This document shows positions 33,750 through 43,738 of a DNA stretch of 64,000 bases, piece after piece. The notes below the pieces were generated by a model. It was not told the DNA's origin. It did not search any database and saw only the letters and a list, made by a program, of their open reading frames with translations. The stretch is from Chondrosia reniformis (Eukaryota; Porifera; Demospongiae; Chondrillida; Chondrillidae), in assembly GCA_947172415.1 (NCBI GenBank), contig OX359202.1:3756001-3820000 (forward strand). The letters run 5' to 3'. The translations under genes were made by a program, and so were the position numbers. Positions within the stretch are counted from its first letter, which is position 1, and every line of letters begins with the position of its first letter.

Positions 33750-36700
33750 ACTTGTTTTTGAACTAGTTCTATGTACTAATTGTATGTACTAGTTATGTAC
33801 TAGTTATATGAAAGAGTTTTAAGTACTAGTTCTGGGTACTAGTTGTTTGTACTAGTTTTATATACAACTTGTATGTACTAGCTGTGTGTACTATATAGTA
33901 ATATATACTAGTAGTAGGTTCTAGTCCTAATTATACTAGGTAATAGTGAGGTACTAGTTATATATACTAGTTGCACGTACTATTTATATGTACTCTATAT
34001 ATTTGTATGTACTAGGTATATGTACTACTGTTAAATACCAGCTGTATTAGCCGATTGTATGTACTAATTCTATGTTCTAGTTGTATGGATAAGTTGTATA
34101 TACTAGATATGAACCAGTTATATGTACAAGATGTATGTACTAGTTTTTGTATTTATTATGCTAGTTTTATGAAATATTTGTATGTACTAGTTGTATGTAT
34201 ATACCAGTTGTATGTACTGGTTAAATGTACTAGTTTTATATATATACTAGTTGTATGTACTAGTTTCTAGTTGTATCTACTATATGTATATAATATACAT
34301 ATATACTATTATACGTTTATGTATTAGTTGTACATAGTAGGTGTGTGTACTTGTTATATGTACTTGTTGAAAGCACTAGTTGTATATGCTAATTGAATGT
34401 ACAAGTTCTGTGTACTAGTTGTATGTACTAGCTTTGTACTAGTTATATGTTTGTGTACTAGTTATATGTACTAGTTGTATGCACTAGCTGTATGTACTAT
34501 TTTTATGTACTAGTTGTATGCACTAGCTGTATGTACTATTTTTATGTACTATTTATAATTACAAGGTATATGTGTACTTACTAGTACTCGTTCTATGAAT
34601 TAGTTGTATGTACAAGTTTCTGGTTGTATATACTAGTTGTATGTACTTTTTGTATGTACTAGTTTTATGTACTAGGTGTATGTACTATTTTTATATACTA
34701 GTTATATGTGTATGTACTGGTTATATGTAGTAGTTTTATGTACCAGTTGTATGTATTAGTTTCCTGTACTTGTTGTATGTGCTAGCTGTATGTACTAATT
34801 GTAGGTTCTAGTACTAGTTATAGTAGGTACTGAGTAGGAATTAGTTGTATGTACTAGTTGTTAGTACTACTTTAACGTACTAGTTGTATGTACTAGTTCT
34901 ATGTACTAGTACTAGTTATATTTACTAGATGTAGGTACTGGTTGTATGTAGTAGTTGGATGTAGTATTTGTATGTACTAATTGTTTGTACTAGTTGTATG
35001 TATATACTATTTGTAAGTACTAGCTCTGTACTTGTTGTATGTATATACTAGTTTGTTGTTTATGTAGTAGTTGTATATGCCAGTTTTATGTACTCGTACT
35101 ATGTACAAGTTGTATGAACTAGTTATGTACAAGTTGTATGTACTAGTTATGTACCAGTTGTACGTACTGGTTGTATGTATATAGTAGTTGTATGTAGTTT
35201 CTATGTACTAGTTGTATATACAAGTTGTATGTTCTTGCATTATGCAGTCGTTCTATGAACTAGGTGTATGTACTAGTTTCTATTTGGGTGTACTAGTATT
35301 ATATACGTTTTGTATGTACTTGTTGTATGAACTAGGTGTATGTACTATTTTTATATACTAGTTATATGTGTATGTACTGGTTTTTGTAGTAGTTATATGT
35401 AACAGTTGTATGTACAAATTGCGTGTTCTACGTGTATGGGCTAGCTGTATGTGCTAGTTGTAGGTTCAAGTACTAGTTATATGAGGTACTAAGTAGGTAT
35501 TACTTGTATGTACTAGTTGTTAGTACTACTTAAACGTATTAGTTGTATGTATTAGTTCTATGTACTAGTACTAGTTATATTTACTAGTTGTAGGTACTGG
35601 TTGTATGTAGTAGTTGGATGTAGTAGTTGTATGTACTAATTGTATGTATTAGTTGTATGCACTAGTTGTATGTATATACTAGTTGTATGTAGTAGCTATG
35701 TACTAGTTGTATGTACACGTTTCCTGTTTATGTAGTGGTTGTATATACTAGTTGAATGTACTAGCTGCATATACTAGTTGAATGTACTCGATACTATTTG
35801 AATGTAGCAATCAAATGTAGTAGTTATATGTAGTAGTTGTATGTATTAGTTGTATGTACTAGACACTAATTGTATGTACTAGTTGTATGTACTGGTTTTT
35901 TGAACTAGTTGTAGGTTCTAATACAAGGTATACTAGTAACTAGGAAGGAACTCGTTCTATTTATTACTTGTTTGTTTGTTTAAACTAGTTTATGTACTAA
36001 TTGTATGTCCTAGTTGTATGTACTAGTTGTAGGTTCAAGTCCTAGTTATATTAGGTACTAGAGAGGTGCTAGTTGTATGTACTAGATTAAATTGTATGTA
36101 CTAGTTGTATGTACCAGTTTTGTGTAATTGTACTAGTTGTATGTACTATTTATATGTACTATTTATATGTTTATGTACTAGGTATATGTACTACTTGTAT
36201 ATACTAACTGTATGTGCTTGTTGTATATACTAATTGTATGTACTTGTTGTATGTACTAATACTAGTTATATTTACTAGTTGTAGGTGATAGTTGTATCTA
36301 CAAGTTGTATGTGATAGTTGTATGTACTAAATCTATGTACTAGTTGTAAGGACTAGATATGAACCAGTTGTATGTACAAGATGTATGCACCAGTTGTTTG
36401 TACTAGCTATATACTAGTTTTATGAAGTAGTTGTATGTACTAGTTGAATGTCATAGTCGCATGTTCTATTTATATTTACTAGTTACTAGTTGTGTGAACT
36501 AGTTGTACCTACTAATTTTATGTACCAGTTGTATGTACTCTTTGTATCTATATATTAGTTTTATGTGCTTGTCAAAAGTACTAGTGTTATATATATACTA
36601 GTTGTATGGACTAGTTTCCAGTTGTATGTACTAGTTTTATGTACCCGTTCTATGTACTAGTTGTATGTACTATTTAAAATTACTAGGTATATATGTATGT

Positions 36701-37184
36701 ACTATTGTATGTAGTAGGTGTGTGTACTAGTTATATGACTAGTAACTAGTTTCTAGTTGCATGTACTAGTTGTAAGAACTAGTTGTATGTACTATGTGTA
36801 TGTAGCAGTTGTTGACTTTTGTACAACTTATACTATATATATACTAGGTAGGTTCTAGTTGTATGTACCAAATACTTGTTGCATGTGCTAGTTGTATGAA
36901 CTAGTTTTATGAACTAGTTGTATGTACTGTTTATATGTACTAGTTATATGTACCAGTTATATGTACTAGTTTTATGTACTAGTAGTATGTACTAGTTATA
37001 TTTACCAGCTGTATGTACTATTTGTGTGTATTAATTGTATGCCCTAGTTGTATGTACTAGTTGTATGTACTCAATACTATTTGTATGTACTAGTCGAATG
37101 TAGTAGTTATTTATACTAGTTGAATGCATGAGTAGTGTGAAATTGTTGTATGTACTAGTTAAATATACTAGTTGTATGTACTAT
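33750..37184 (+). repeat. 13-bp satellite, forward array, segment 10
   Basis: About 3.4 kb of satellite with no gene. A further block family, marked by TTAGTACTACTTTAACGTAC (34862; variants near 35520, 49822 and 52237), occurs here. The frame at 34055-34270 is repeat noise. Confidence 0.95.
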
Positions 37185-37285
37185 ATATGTTTATACAAGA
37201 AAGGTGTGAAAAAGTCGGCGTTTTGAGCCTTCACATCGGGATTCCTGGCTTTGATTTGACAACCCACCGAAGAAACTAAGATGCT

Positions 37286-38323
37286 ATGCTATCACTGACG
37301 AAGAATGAAGAAAAGGATAAAGTGTATAGATTAGGTACCTGGAACGTTAGATCTGCTAGGAACAAGGAAGAAGAATTGATTCGGGAGATGAAAAGATACA
37401 ATCTAGATATACTTGGCCTTAGTGAGACGAAAGGAAGGGGGAATGGCATGAAGGTAATTGAAGGTGCTAGCTATGTGTACGCGGTGGTGAAGGAAGGCAG
37501 AGCCAGAGGTGGTGTAGGCATAGTGGTGGCGGAGTGATGGGTAGATTGCATCAGAAGTTGGAGATGCGTAAATGAAAGGTGCATAATGGTAAGGCTGAAG
37601 ATTGAGGGAGAAGGAATAACGATAGTGCAAGTATACGCACCAACAGATGACAAGGATAACGACACGAAGGTAGAGTTCTATGCATGGCTGCAGGAAGTGA
37701 TAGCCAGAACACAAAGAGGAGATAGGGTGGTGGTGATGGGCGACTTTGTTGGAAACAATGTGGGGAGATGGAGTGACGTTATGGGGAGACATATGGAAGA
37801 AGTAGAGAATGCAAGCGGGAGAAGGCTCCTGAGTTTCTGGGGAGAGAATTTTCTAAGGGTAATTAACACCCTTTTTGAGCATAAGAATATACACAAATTC
37901 ACATGGAGATGCCCAGGAAGAGGTTTGCAGTCCATAATAGATTACTTCTTGGTTAGAGGAGATATGAAGCGAACTGTAAATGATGTGAGAGTCATCCAAG
38001 GAGCAGAAATTGGAAGCGACCATCACCTTGTAGTCATGAAGGTGAAGTTGACAAAAAGGCCCCACAAAAGGCCAGAGGTAAAGCAAGGAGAATACAGAAG
38101 GCAGTACCTAAAGAGATGGAAACTAAACGAGGAAGGAGTGAGATGGAGATTCAGTTTGAGGTTAGAAAGGAAGCTAGATAGGGCAAGACACTGGGAAAGC
38201 AGCAATGTAGAGGAAGTCTGGGGAGAGTTTAAGAAGAAAATAATGGAAACAGCAGCTGAGGTTTGCGGGATGCAACGGGGCAGAAATGCTAAGAAAAGAA
38301 CTAGATGGTGGAATAAAATGTGA
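37286..38323 (+). pseudogene. RTE-like LINE: apurinic/apyrimidinic-type endonuclease domain
   Basis: Frame 2 with one TGA at 37535-37537. Motifs in order: LGTWNVRSARN (metal/DNA-binding start), LDILGLSETK with the catalytic glutamate, VQVYAPTDDKD, VVVMGDF, FTWRCPGRGLQSIIDYFLV and GSDHHLVVMKV with the SDH catalytic signature. After MGDF this copy reads VGNN where these elements usually have N-A, so a metal-binding asparagine seems replaced. The frame ends at 38323 after RTRWWNKM. The domain would nick target DNA to prime reverse transcription; this copy is disabled by the stop and later frameshifts. Confidence 0.88.
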
Positions 38324-38340
38324 AGCAAGCAATAAAGAAT

Positions 38341-39571
38341 AAGAAGGTGGCTTATTTGAAATGGTTGCAGCAACAGACACCAGAGGCAAAGGAGAAATAC
38401 CAACTGGCAAAAAGGAAGCAAAAAGAGTGGTGAGATATGCAAGAAATGAGGAATGGGCTGAGCTTGGCAGATCATTACAAGATGACTTCCAAAAGAACCA
38501 GAAAAGTATCTGGAGTAGGGTCCGCACACATAGTGAAAGTAGAGCTGTGTAACGGGGAAAATATGTGATGAAAGTGACCAGGTGAGAGTAGATGATGAAG
38601 GAATTTGTAAAAGATGGAAGGCATATTTTAGTGATCTATTGCAAGAGGGTACTCAGGGCCAGAATGATAACCAACTAGACAGGGAGGAGCAACTTGAAGA
38701 AGAGGTGGAGAGGGTACCTATTATAGCTGAGGAAGTGGAAGTAGCCATATCGAAGCTGAAAAATGGGAAGTCACCAGGTATATGTGGGATTAGTGCTGAG
38801 ATGTTGAAGGCTGGAAGGACGGTAGTGGTGAAGTGGCTTCATAGGATAATGTGTCTGGCATGGGAAAATGGGCAAGTTCCAGAAGACTGGCAACGAGCAG
38901 TAATTGTGCCAGCGCATAAGAAAGGAAGCAAGTTGAAATGTGAAAACTACCGGGGCATAAGCCTCCTCAGCATCCCAAGTAAGGTCTATGCGAGGATACT
39001 GGATGAAAGGACAAGAGATGTGACGAAAAGCAAGGTACTTGAAGCTCAGGGTTTTTTTAGAAAGGGTAGAAGTTGCACGGACCAGCTCTTTACCATAAGA
39101 CAAATGAGTGAGAAGATGTTAGAGAAGAACAAGAAGATGGTGGTGGCATGCGGGGATTTGGAAAAGGCCTACGATAGGGTGTTTAGAGATAAGCTGTGGA
39201 ATGTGTTAGGGGAATATGGTGCGAAGGGAAGACTGCTGAGGGCCATTAGATCATTGTACAAGAAGAGTGAGGCTTGTGTCAGAGTGAAGGATGAGTTGTC
39301 GGACTGGTTTCCAATAACACAAGGAGTGAGGCAGGGCTGTGTCATGTCACCATGGCTATTTAAAGTGTTTATGGACAAGATAGTAAGAGAGGGAATAGAG
39401 AGCTTTGTAGGAGGTGTGAGGATGTCAACTATTGAAGTATGTATAGTGCTGTTTGCGGATGACGTGATGCTACTAACAGAGAGGAAGGAGGACATGGAGA
39501 CAAATTTGAGGGAGTTAAAGGAGGCAATGAGTAATTGGGGAATGAAGATACATTGGGGCAAACTAAAGTGA
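38341..39571 (+). pseudogene. RTE-like LINE: linker and reverse transcriptase domain
   Basis: The linker after the endonuclease is readable only by moving from frame 2 to 1 (near 38341), to 0 (38400-38552) and back to 2 (38582), so at least three frameshifts are present. The RT then runs open for 329 codons. Motifs: ISKLKNGKSPGICGISAEML (RT 0-1), VIVPAHKKGSK, YRGISLLSIPSKVYARIL (RT 2), QGFFRKGRSCTDQLF (RT 3), VACGDLEKAYDRVFRDKLW (RT 4, catalytic aspartate), ITQGVRQGCVMSPWLFKVFM and LFADDVMLL (FADD catalytic box, about 39447-39475). Another frameshift occurs near 39535-39571. Confidence 0.88.
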
Positions 39572-40098
39572 TGATGGTTAGTAAGCAAGGAGAAGACTGC
39601 AAAGTGTGTGTGGATGGGGAAGAGATAGAACAAGTGCAAAACATGAAATACTTAGGAGCTATCCTAAGTGCAGATGGGACATGTGAAGAGGAAATTGAAC
39701 ACAGAGTGGGTGCAGTGGCCAGAGTGATAGGAGCTATGAGGAAGGAGGTGCTAGAAAGAAGGGAGTTGAAGAAAGCCACGAAGATGAGGGTGTATAATGC
39801 AATGGTGATACCAACCATGCTGTATGGCAGTGAAACATGGACAATGATGAAGAGGTACGAGAGCAGACTAGGGACAACAGAAATGGCTTATCTGAGAAGA
39901 GTAGAAGGAGTGTCAAGGATTGACAGAGTAAGGAATGCAGATGTGAGGGAGGCAGTGAGGCAAGAGGACGTGATGGAGAAAGTGAAAAGGAAACAAAGAA
40001 CATGGAAGGAGAAGTTGGAGAAGATGGAAGATGACAGACTAGTGAAGAAGGTGTACACTGAGGAAATTGTAGGGAAAAGGCCAAGAGGAAGACCGTGA
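39535..40098 (+). pseudogene. RTE-like LINE: post-RT thumb and C-terminal tail
   Basis: Continuation of the LINE in frame 1: TKVMMVSKQG, then MKYLGAILSADGTCEEEIE, PTMLYGSETWTMMKRYESRL, EMAYLRRVEGVSRIDRVRN and a basic tail KRKQRTWKEKLEKMEDDRLV ending KRPRGRP. These are the usual conserved steps after the RT palm in RTE-type and related elements. The TGA at 40096-40098 falls inside the conserved basic end (GRP then stop then KKW), and its context CCG-TGA suggests CGA to TGA by CpG decay. The frame is otherwise intact. Confidence 0.85.
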
Positions 40099-40225
40099 AA
40101 GAAATGGATAGACAATTTCTAGCTATAGTATAAACTCAATTGTAGTATTAATTATTGTATGTATATAGCGGCGACCTCCTGCATAGGAGATAAGCTATGG
40201 TGCAGATTGATTGATTGATTAATTG

Positions 40226-40364
40226 ATGTACTATTTGCATGTACTAGATGTAAGTACTAGTTGTATGCATTACTGCCTAATTGCATGTACTAGTTGTATA
40301 TACTAGATGTTTGAACAGGTTTTAGGTTCTAGCACAAGTTATACTAGGTGATAGGAATGAACTA
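40226..40364 (+). repeat. 13-bp satellite, short forward segment
   Basis: About 140 bp of satellite between the RTE element and the MITE. Confidence 0.9.
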
Positions 40365-41276
40365 CAGTGAAACCTCCGAATAACGGACACGCTCGGACCC
40401 ACCATCTTGTCCTTTATTCAGAGGTTGTCCTCTTCTCGGAGGTCGGCCCATCAATCACCCTCTAAACAACTAATTGTGTAATAGCAACTAGCTACCAGTT
40501 ATATATGTCATGCGCAAAGTCCACGGATTGGCCTGCGCAAAGCGTTAATCCACGGTTTGCGCAGGCCAATCTGTGGATTGTCCGAATCTGTACTTTGCGC
40601 ATGACATATATAGTGACACTATATTATGGCTCATGATCAAGATCCAAGAGATGCAATAAATACACACCAACAAGTTATATAGAAAGCTACAAACACTAAC
40701 ATTTTACTAACATAACGGTTTACTAACTTAAAGGATATGCTGGGCACGATCCTCACAAGCAGGACTTCCTATTAGATGGTTTGGTACGAGTGGTTTTAGG
40801 ACAGTTAAAATGAACAACTACCAAATGGATAAATCATTCGCTTAGACCAATCAGGTTTAAGGCCACTTTTATCGACCTTTGAATAGTTGAAAAAATAGGA
40901 GCGCAATGAGCTAGCGGGCGAAACCGAAATTCACTTGAGACTACTGCACGTACGATCCGCTGGACATCTGTAGCTATTTTATGTAGCTAGATACTTACGT
41001 ATGACTTACGCTAATTTAGTTCACTGTACTATTATCGTTTTATCGTATTAGTTTCGTCTCGTCTTTAGTTTAACTGTCCGCTTTCGGAGGTCAGTATATA
41101 TTGTCAGAGATCAGTCTGAGGCTTGGTCAGTGTCCGTTGTCCGGAGTTCAGAGGTGCCGCTACTCGGAGGTTCGAAATGTACTAGTTCTATGGGAAAGTC
41201 AATCGGGGGCGTAAGATTTGTCCGCTGTAAAGAGGTTGTCCGCTTTTCGGAGAGTCCGCTATTAGAGGTTTTACTG
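40365..41276. mobile_element. Tigger-like MITE, 912 bp
   Basis: The left end CAGTGAAACCTCCGAATAAC (40365) and the right end (complement of CTATTAGAGGTTTTACTG, ending 41276) are imperfect inverted repeats. TA flanks both sides (40363-40364 and 41277-41278). Subterminal words GTCCTCTTCTCGGAGG (left) and TTGTCCGCTTTTCGGAGAG (right) extend the similarity. No transposase motif remains. A smaller MITE is nested at 40502-40610. Confidence 0.8.
40502..40610. mobile_element. Nested 109-bp foldback MITE
   Basis: Bases 40502-40520 (TATATGTCATGCGCAAAGT) are the exact reverse complement of 40592-40610. An inner pair, ATTGGCCTGCGCAAA (40527-40541) and its complement (40556-40570), is also perfect. The whole insert can fold into one long hairpin. 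It lies inside the larger MITE. Confidence 0.85.
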
Positions 41277-41278
41277 TA

Positions 41279-41658
41279 CTTCTATGAACTACTTGTTGGT
41301 TTGTGTGAACTAGATTTCTGTACTAGTTGTATGTACTATATTTATGCACTAGTTATATGTGTATGTACTAGTCATATGTAATAGTTATATGTACTAGTTA
41401 TATGTACTAATTGCATGTCCTAGTTGTATGTACTAGTAGTATATATTAGTTGTAGTTTCTAGTCCTATTTATACAAGGTACTAGGGAGGTACTAGTTGTA
41501 TATACTAGACACTAGTTGTTTGTACTAGTTATAAGTACTAGTTGTATGTACTACTTATATGTTCTAGTTGTATGTACTACTTATATGTACTAGTTGTATA
41601 TACTAGTTGTATGTACCACTAGTATATACTCGTTACATTTGTATGTACTGGGTGTATG
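41279..41658 (+). repeat. 13-bp satellite, forward segment
   Basis: About 380 bp of satellite, ending with GGTGTATG (41651-41658), a word repeated at 45635-45642 at the far end of the LINE. Confidence 0.9.
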
Positions 41659-42113
41659 CTAATGATCTTCTGCCTATGGCCCAAAAGGCCATGAGAAAAG
41701 GGAGGTGGGGCTGTGTGGACTGTCTACTGCTGTATCAATCAATCTGTCTAGATGCCAAAATTGTGGGCAAGCCACTTAGTGTGGCGTGAATCGATTATGA
41801 GAAGGCATATGACAGAGTCCCTCACCAGTGGGTGATGAAGGTGCTAAAAACCATCAAGTGCCCAGGTTGGATCCGGAGATCTATAGAGCTCCTCTCCAAA
41901 CACTGGGCTACTGTGCTTGAGTTGAGGACTGCGGGGAAGGTGGTTAGGAGCACCCCTGTTAAATATAACCGGGGACTCTTCCAAGGAGACTCCTTATCGC
42001 CACTCCTCTTTTGTCTGGCCATAGCTCCCAAATTCCAAATTCTTAACAGAACCAAAGGATATACCCCTGGCATAATGGGGAAAGGAACACCATGTCACAC
42101 TTGTTGTACATGG
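41659..42113 (+). pseudogene. RLE-LINE copy 1: reverse transcriptase, part before the YMDD box
   Basis: The reading is NDLLPMAQKAMRKGRWGCVD, then a stop TGA at 41787-41789 where copy 2 has tryptophan (VAWIDYEKAYDR), then the catalytic-aspartate motif IDYEKAYDRVPHQWV, KCPGWIRRSIELLSKHW, and LFQGDSLSPLLFCLAIAP (RT motifs 4-5). A frameshift lies between about 42006 and 42092, because the last codons (SHLLYM, 42095-42112) are in another frame. The domain is cut exactly inside the YMDD box by the Penelope insertion. The 5' part of the ORF is missing. Confidence 0.85.
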
Positions 42114-42114
42114 T

Positions 42115-43292
42115 GTGTACCTTCCCTCTTTTTACTGGATGCCTAAGCTATATAAGAACCCTTACAGCTACAGATTCATAGCCGCCTCTCACAAATGTAC
42201 TACCAAATCCCTTTCTAGATTTCTAAATTCGGCACTCAGACTAATTCTCAAACATTTTAGAGAATACTGCCTAGGTATATATAGGAATACTGGTGTTAAT
42301 GCCTTTTGGATAGTAGAAAACTCACTAGAAGTCTTAGATAGTCTTAGGTCTATACCCACTAGAAAAGCCCAGCTAGCTAGTTTTGATTTTTCTACATTAT
42401 ATACAGCGATCCCCCATAACCTACTTTAAGATAAGATTACTAACCTAATTCATAGTGCCTATACCTGTACAAAGTCCCAATATATAGAAGTCTGTCAGGA
42501 TAAAGCCTTTTGGTCTAACAATGTCTCCAATAAAGCAGTCACAGCTGTTCATTTAGTAGAGCTCTTTTATTACCTTATTGACAACATTTATGTATGTGTA
42601 GACGGTTCTGTATTTAAGCAATGTGTAGGTATCCCTATGGGTACTGACTGTGCCCCTGTAGTTGCTAATCTTTTTCTGTTTGCCTATGAGTATGACTTTA
42701 TGAAAGGACTACTTAAGGATAACATCACCCTAGCAATTAAATTTTCCAATACTTATAGGTATATTGATGACCTTTTATGTATTAACAACAAGGATTTTGA
42801 ACTGTCAATTAGTGATATTTACCCCAAAGAACTTATTCTTAAAAAGACAAATACCAGCCCTAAAAATCCCCCTTTTTAGACTTAGATATAACCATTACTA
42901 ACAATCAATTTATCACTAAAGCATATGATAAACGAGAGGACTTTAACTTTGATATAGTAAATTTCCCCCATTTAGATAGTAATATTCCTAATATCCCAGC
43001 CTATGGTGTCTTTATTTCACAACTAATTAGGTATTCCAGAATATGTAGTGACTTCTCCAGTTTTCAGGCTAAAAGTTTGCAGTTATGTAGTAGGCTTATT
43101 AAGCAGGGTTACAAATACTTTAAGCTAAAATCAAACTTTAAAACCTTCCTATCCCGGCAGCCTCTAGTTAGAATCAAGTATAAGCAAAAAGTAGATAGTA
43201 TACTTAAGGACTGTCTTGTGCTACCCCATATTGTGTTACCTCACCTCCAAAGAAGTGTTACTACTAGAAGACCTATGGGTAGACTTACGTAA
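42115..43292 (+). pseudogene. Penelope-like reverse transcriptase, truncated and frameshifted
   Basis: Motifs: MPKLYKNPYSYRFIAASHKC (start of the Penelope RT core), GIYRNTGVNAFWIVENS, ASFDFSTLYTAIPHNLL (motif A), VGIPMGTDCAPVVANLFLF (motif B), YRYIDDLLCINN (catalytic YIDD, about 42757-42792), FDIVNFPHLDSNIP, AYGVFISQLIRYSRI, LIKQGYKYFKLKSNF. A stop TAA lies at 42427-42429 in the same frame. At 42873-42877 a run of five T has probably lost one base, moving the frame so that LDLDITITNN is read from 42876. It is 5'-truncated: the N-terminal region is missing. No GIY-YIG domain follows the RT, so it is either an endonuclease-lacking type or has lost the domain. Confidence 0.9.
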
Positions 43293-43449
43293 TATGTCCT
43301 ACTTGTGTCTCTAATTATGCTGAGTCTGTTTTATCTGTACAAGCAAGATTACTAATAGATTTATAATTAATTCATAAAAGTTAATTGGACCTACATTCCT
43401 TTCATAAAATTAAATTTCATCATGTGTCTTAGTTAACACCTTATTTAAC

Positions 43450-43477
43450 TTTTGGCGCCAAAATAGTGTATATAAGG
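43450..43477 (+). promoter_or_regulatory. Candidate Penelope promoter: E2F-like palindrome and TATA box
   Basis: A perfect 14-bp palindrome, TTTTGGCGCCAAAA (43450-43463), resembles an E2F site. It is followed by GTATATAAGG (43468-43477). Transcription starting about 30 bp downstream would begin near 43500, just before the hammerhead. Function is inferred from sequence only. Confidence 0.45.
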
Positions 43478-43547
43478 CCCCTAGATTTAGCATAGTGAGC
43501 CAAGGATTCACAGAAGATCAAGATAAAGAAAAAGACAAAGACTCCCA

Positions 43548-43593
43548 GGATCACTGATGAAGGGTGGAATTCCCAGAAACGGCTGTCTGACCC
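43548..43593 (+). ncRNA. Hammerhead ribozyme motif in the Penelope pLTR
   Basis: The core CTGATGA is at 43554-43560, stem II GGG/CCC at 43562-43564 and 43572-43574, GAAA at 43576-43579, a very short stem III (CGGCTG), and the cleavage triplet GTC at 43585-43587. Stem I GGATCA (43548-43553) pairs with TGACCC (43588-43593) at 5 of 6 positions. The base pair closing stem II next to the core is A-A instead of the usual G-C, so this copy may be weak. It belongs to a different sequence family from the motif at 577-621. Confidence 0.7.
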
Positions 43594-43738
43594 AGTGGAC
43601 AAGAAGATGAAAGAAGGGAAAGAAGGAAGAACAGACTCCAGTATCTTCATCTAAAGCTCTCTTTAGGTTTAGTTCCCTTATAGGCTCTTTTTACAGAATA
43701 GCATATAGCATATAGGAAAATGGGATCTTAGATTTTTC

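Larger units (their letters stand above)
37185..40225 (+). mobile_element. Nearly full-length RTE-like LINE (APE endonuclease plus RT), decayed
   Basis: About 3.04 kb, close to the usual RTE length. Order: leader 37185-37285, apurinic-type endonuclease, reverse transcriptase, C-terminal tail and a short (GATT)n 3' microsatellite (about 40207-40225), typical of RTE-type elements. A possible 9-bp duplication ATGTACTAT lies at 37176-37184 and 40226-40234, but it is also ordinary satellite sequence. Confidence 0.85.
42114..43737 (+). mobile_element. Penelope-like element inserted in the LINE YMDD motif
   Basis: The insertion is 1624 bp, flanked by a 5-bp target duplication CATGG (42109-42113 and 43738-43742). 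Removing it joins the LINE codons into Y-M-D-D-L-K-I. It carries a 5'-truncated Penelope reverse transcriptase (42115-43292) and a 3' region (43293-43737). The 3' region has a palindromic promoter-like site, a TATA box and a hammerhead motif, the layout expected of a Penelope pLTR. Confidence 0.9.

Noticed and set aside
37403..40115. Many long minus-strand frames opposite the RTE LINE
   Set aside because: They are low-complexity (Ser/Leu/His-rich) shadows of a purine-rich coding strand; the plus-strand frames carry the RT and endonuclease motifs.
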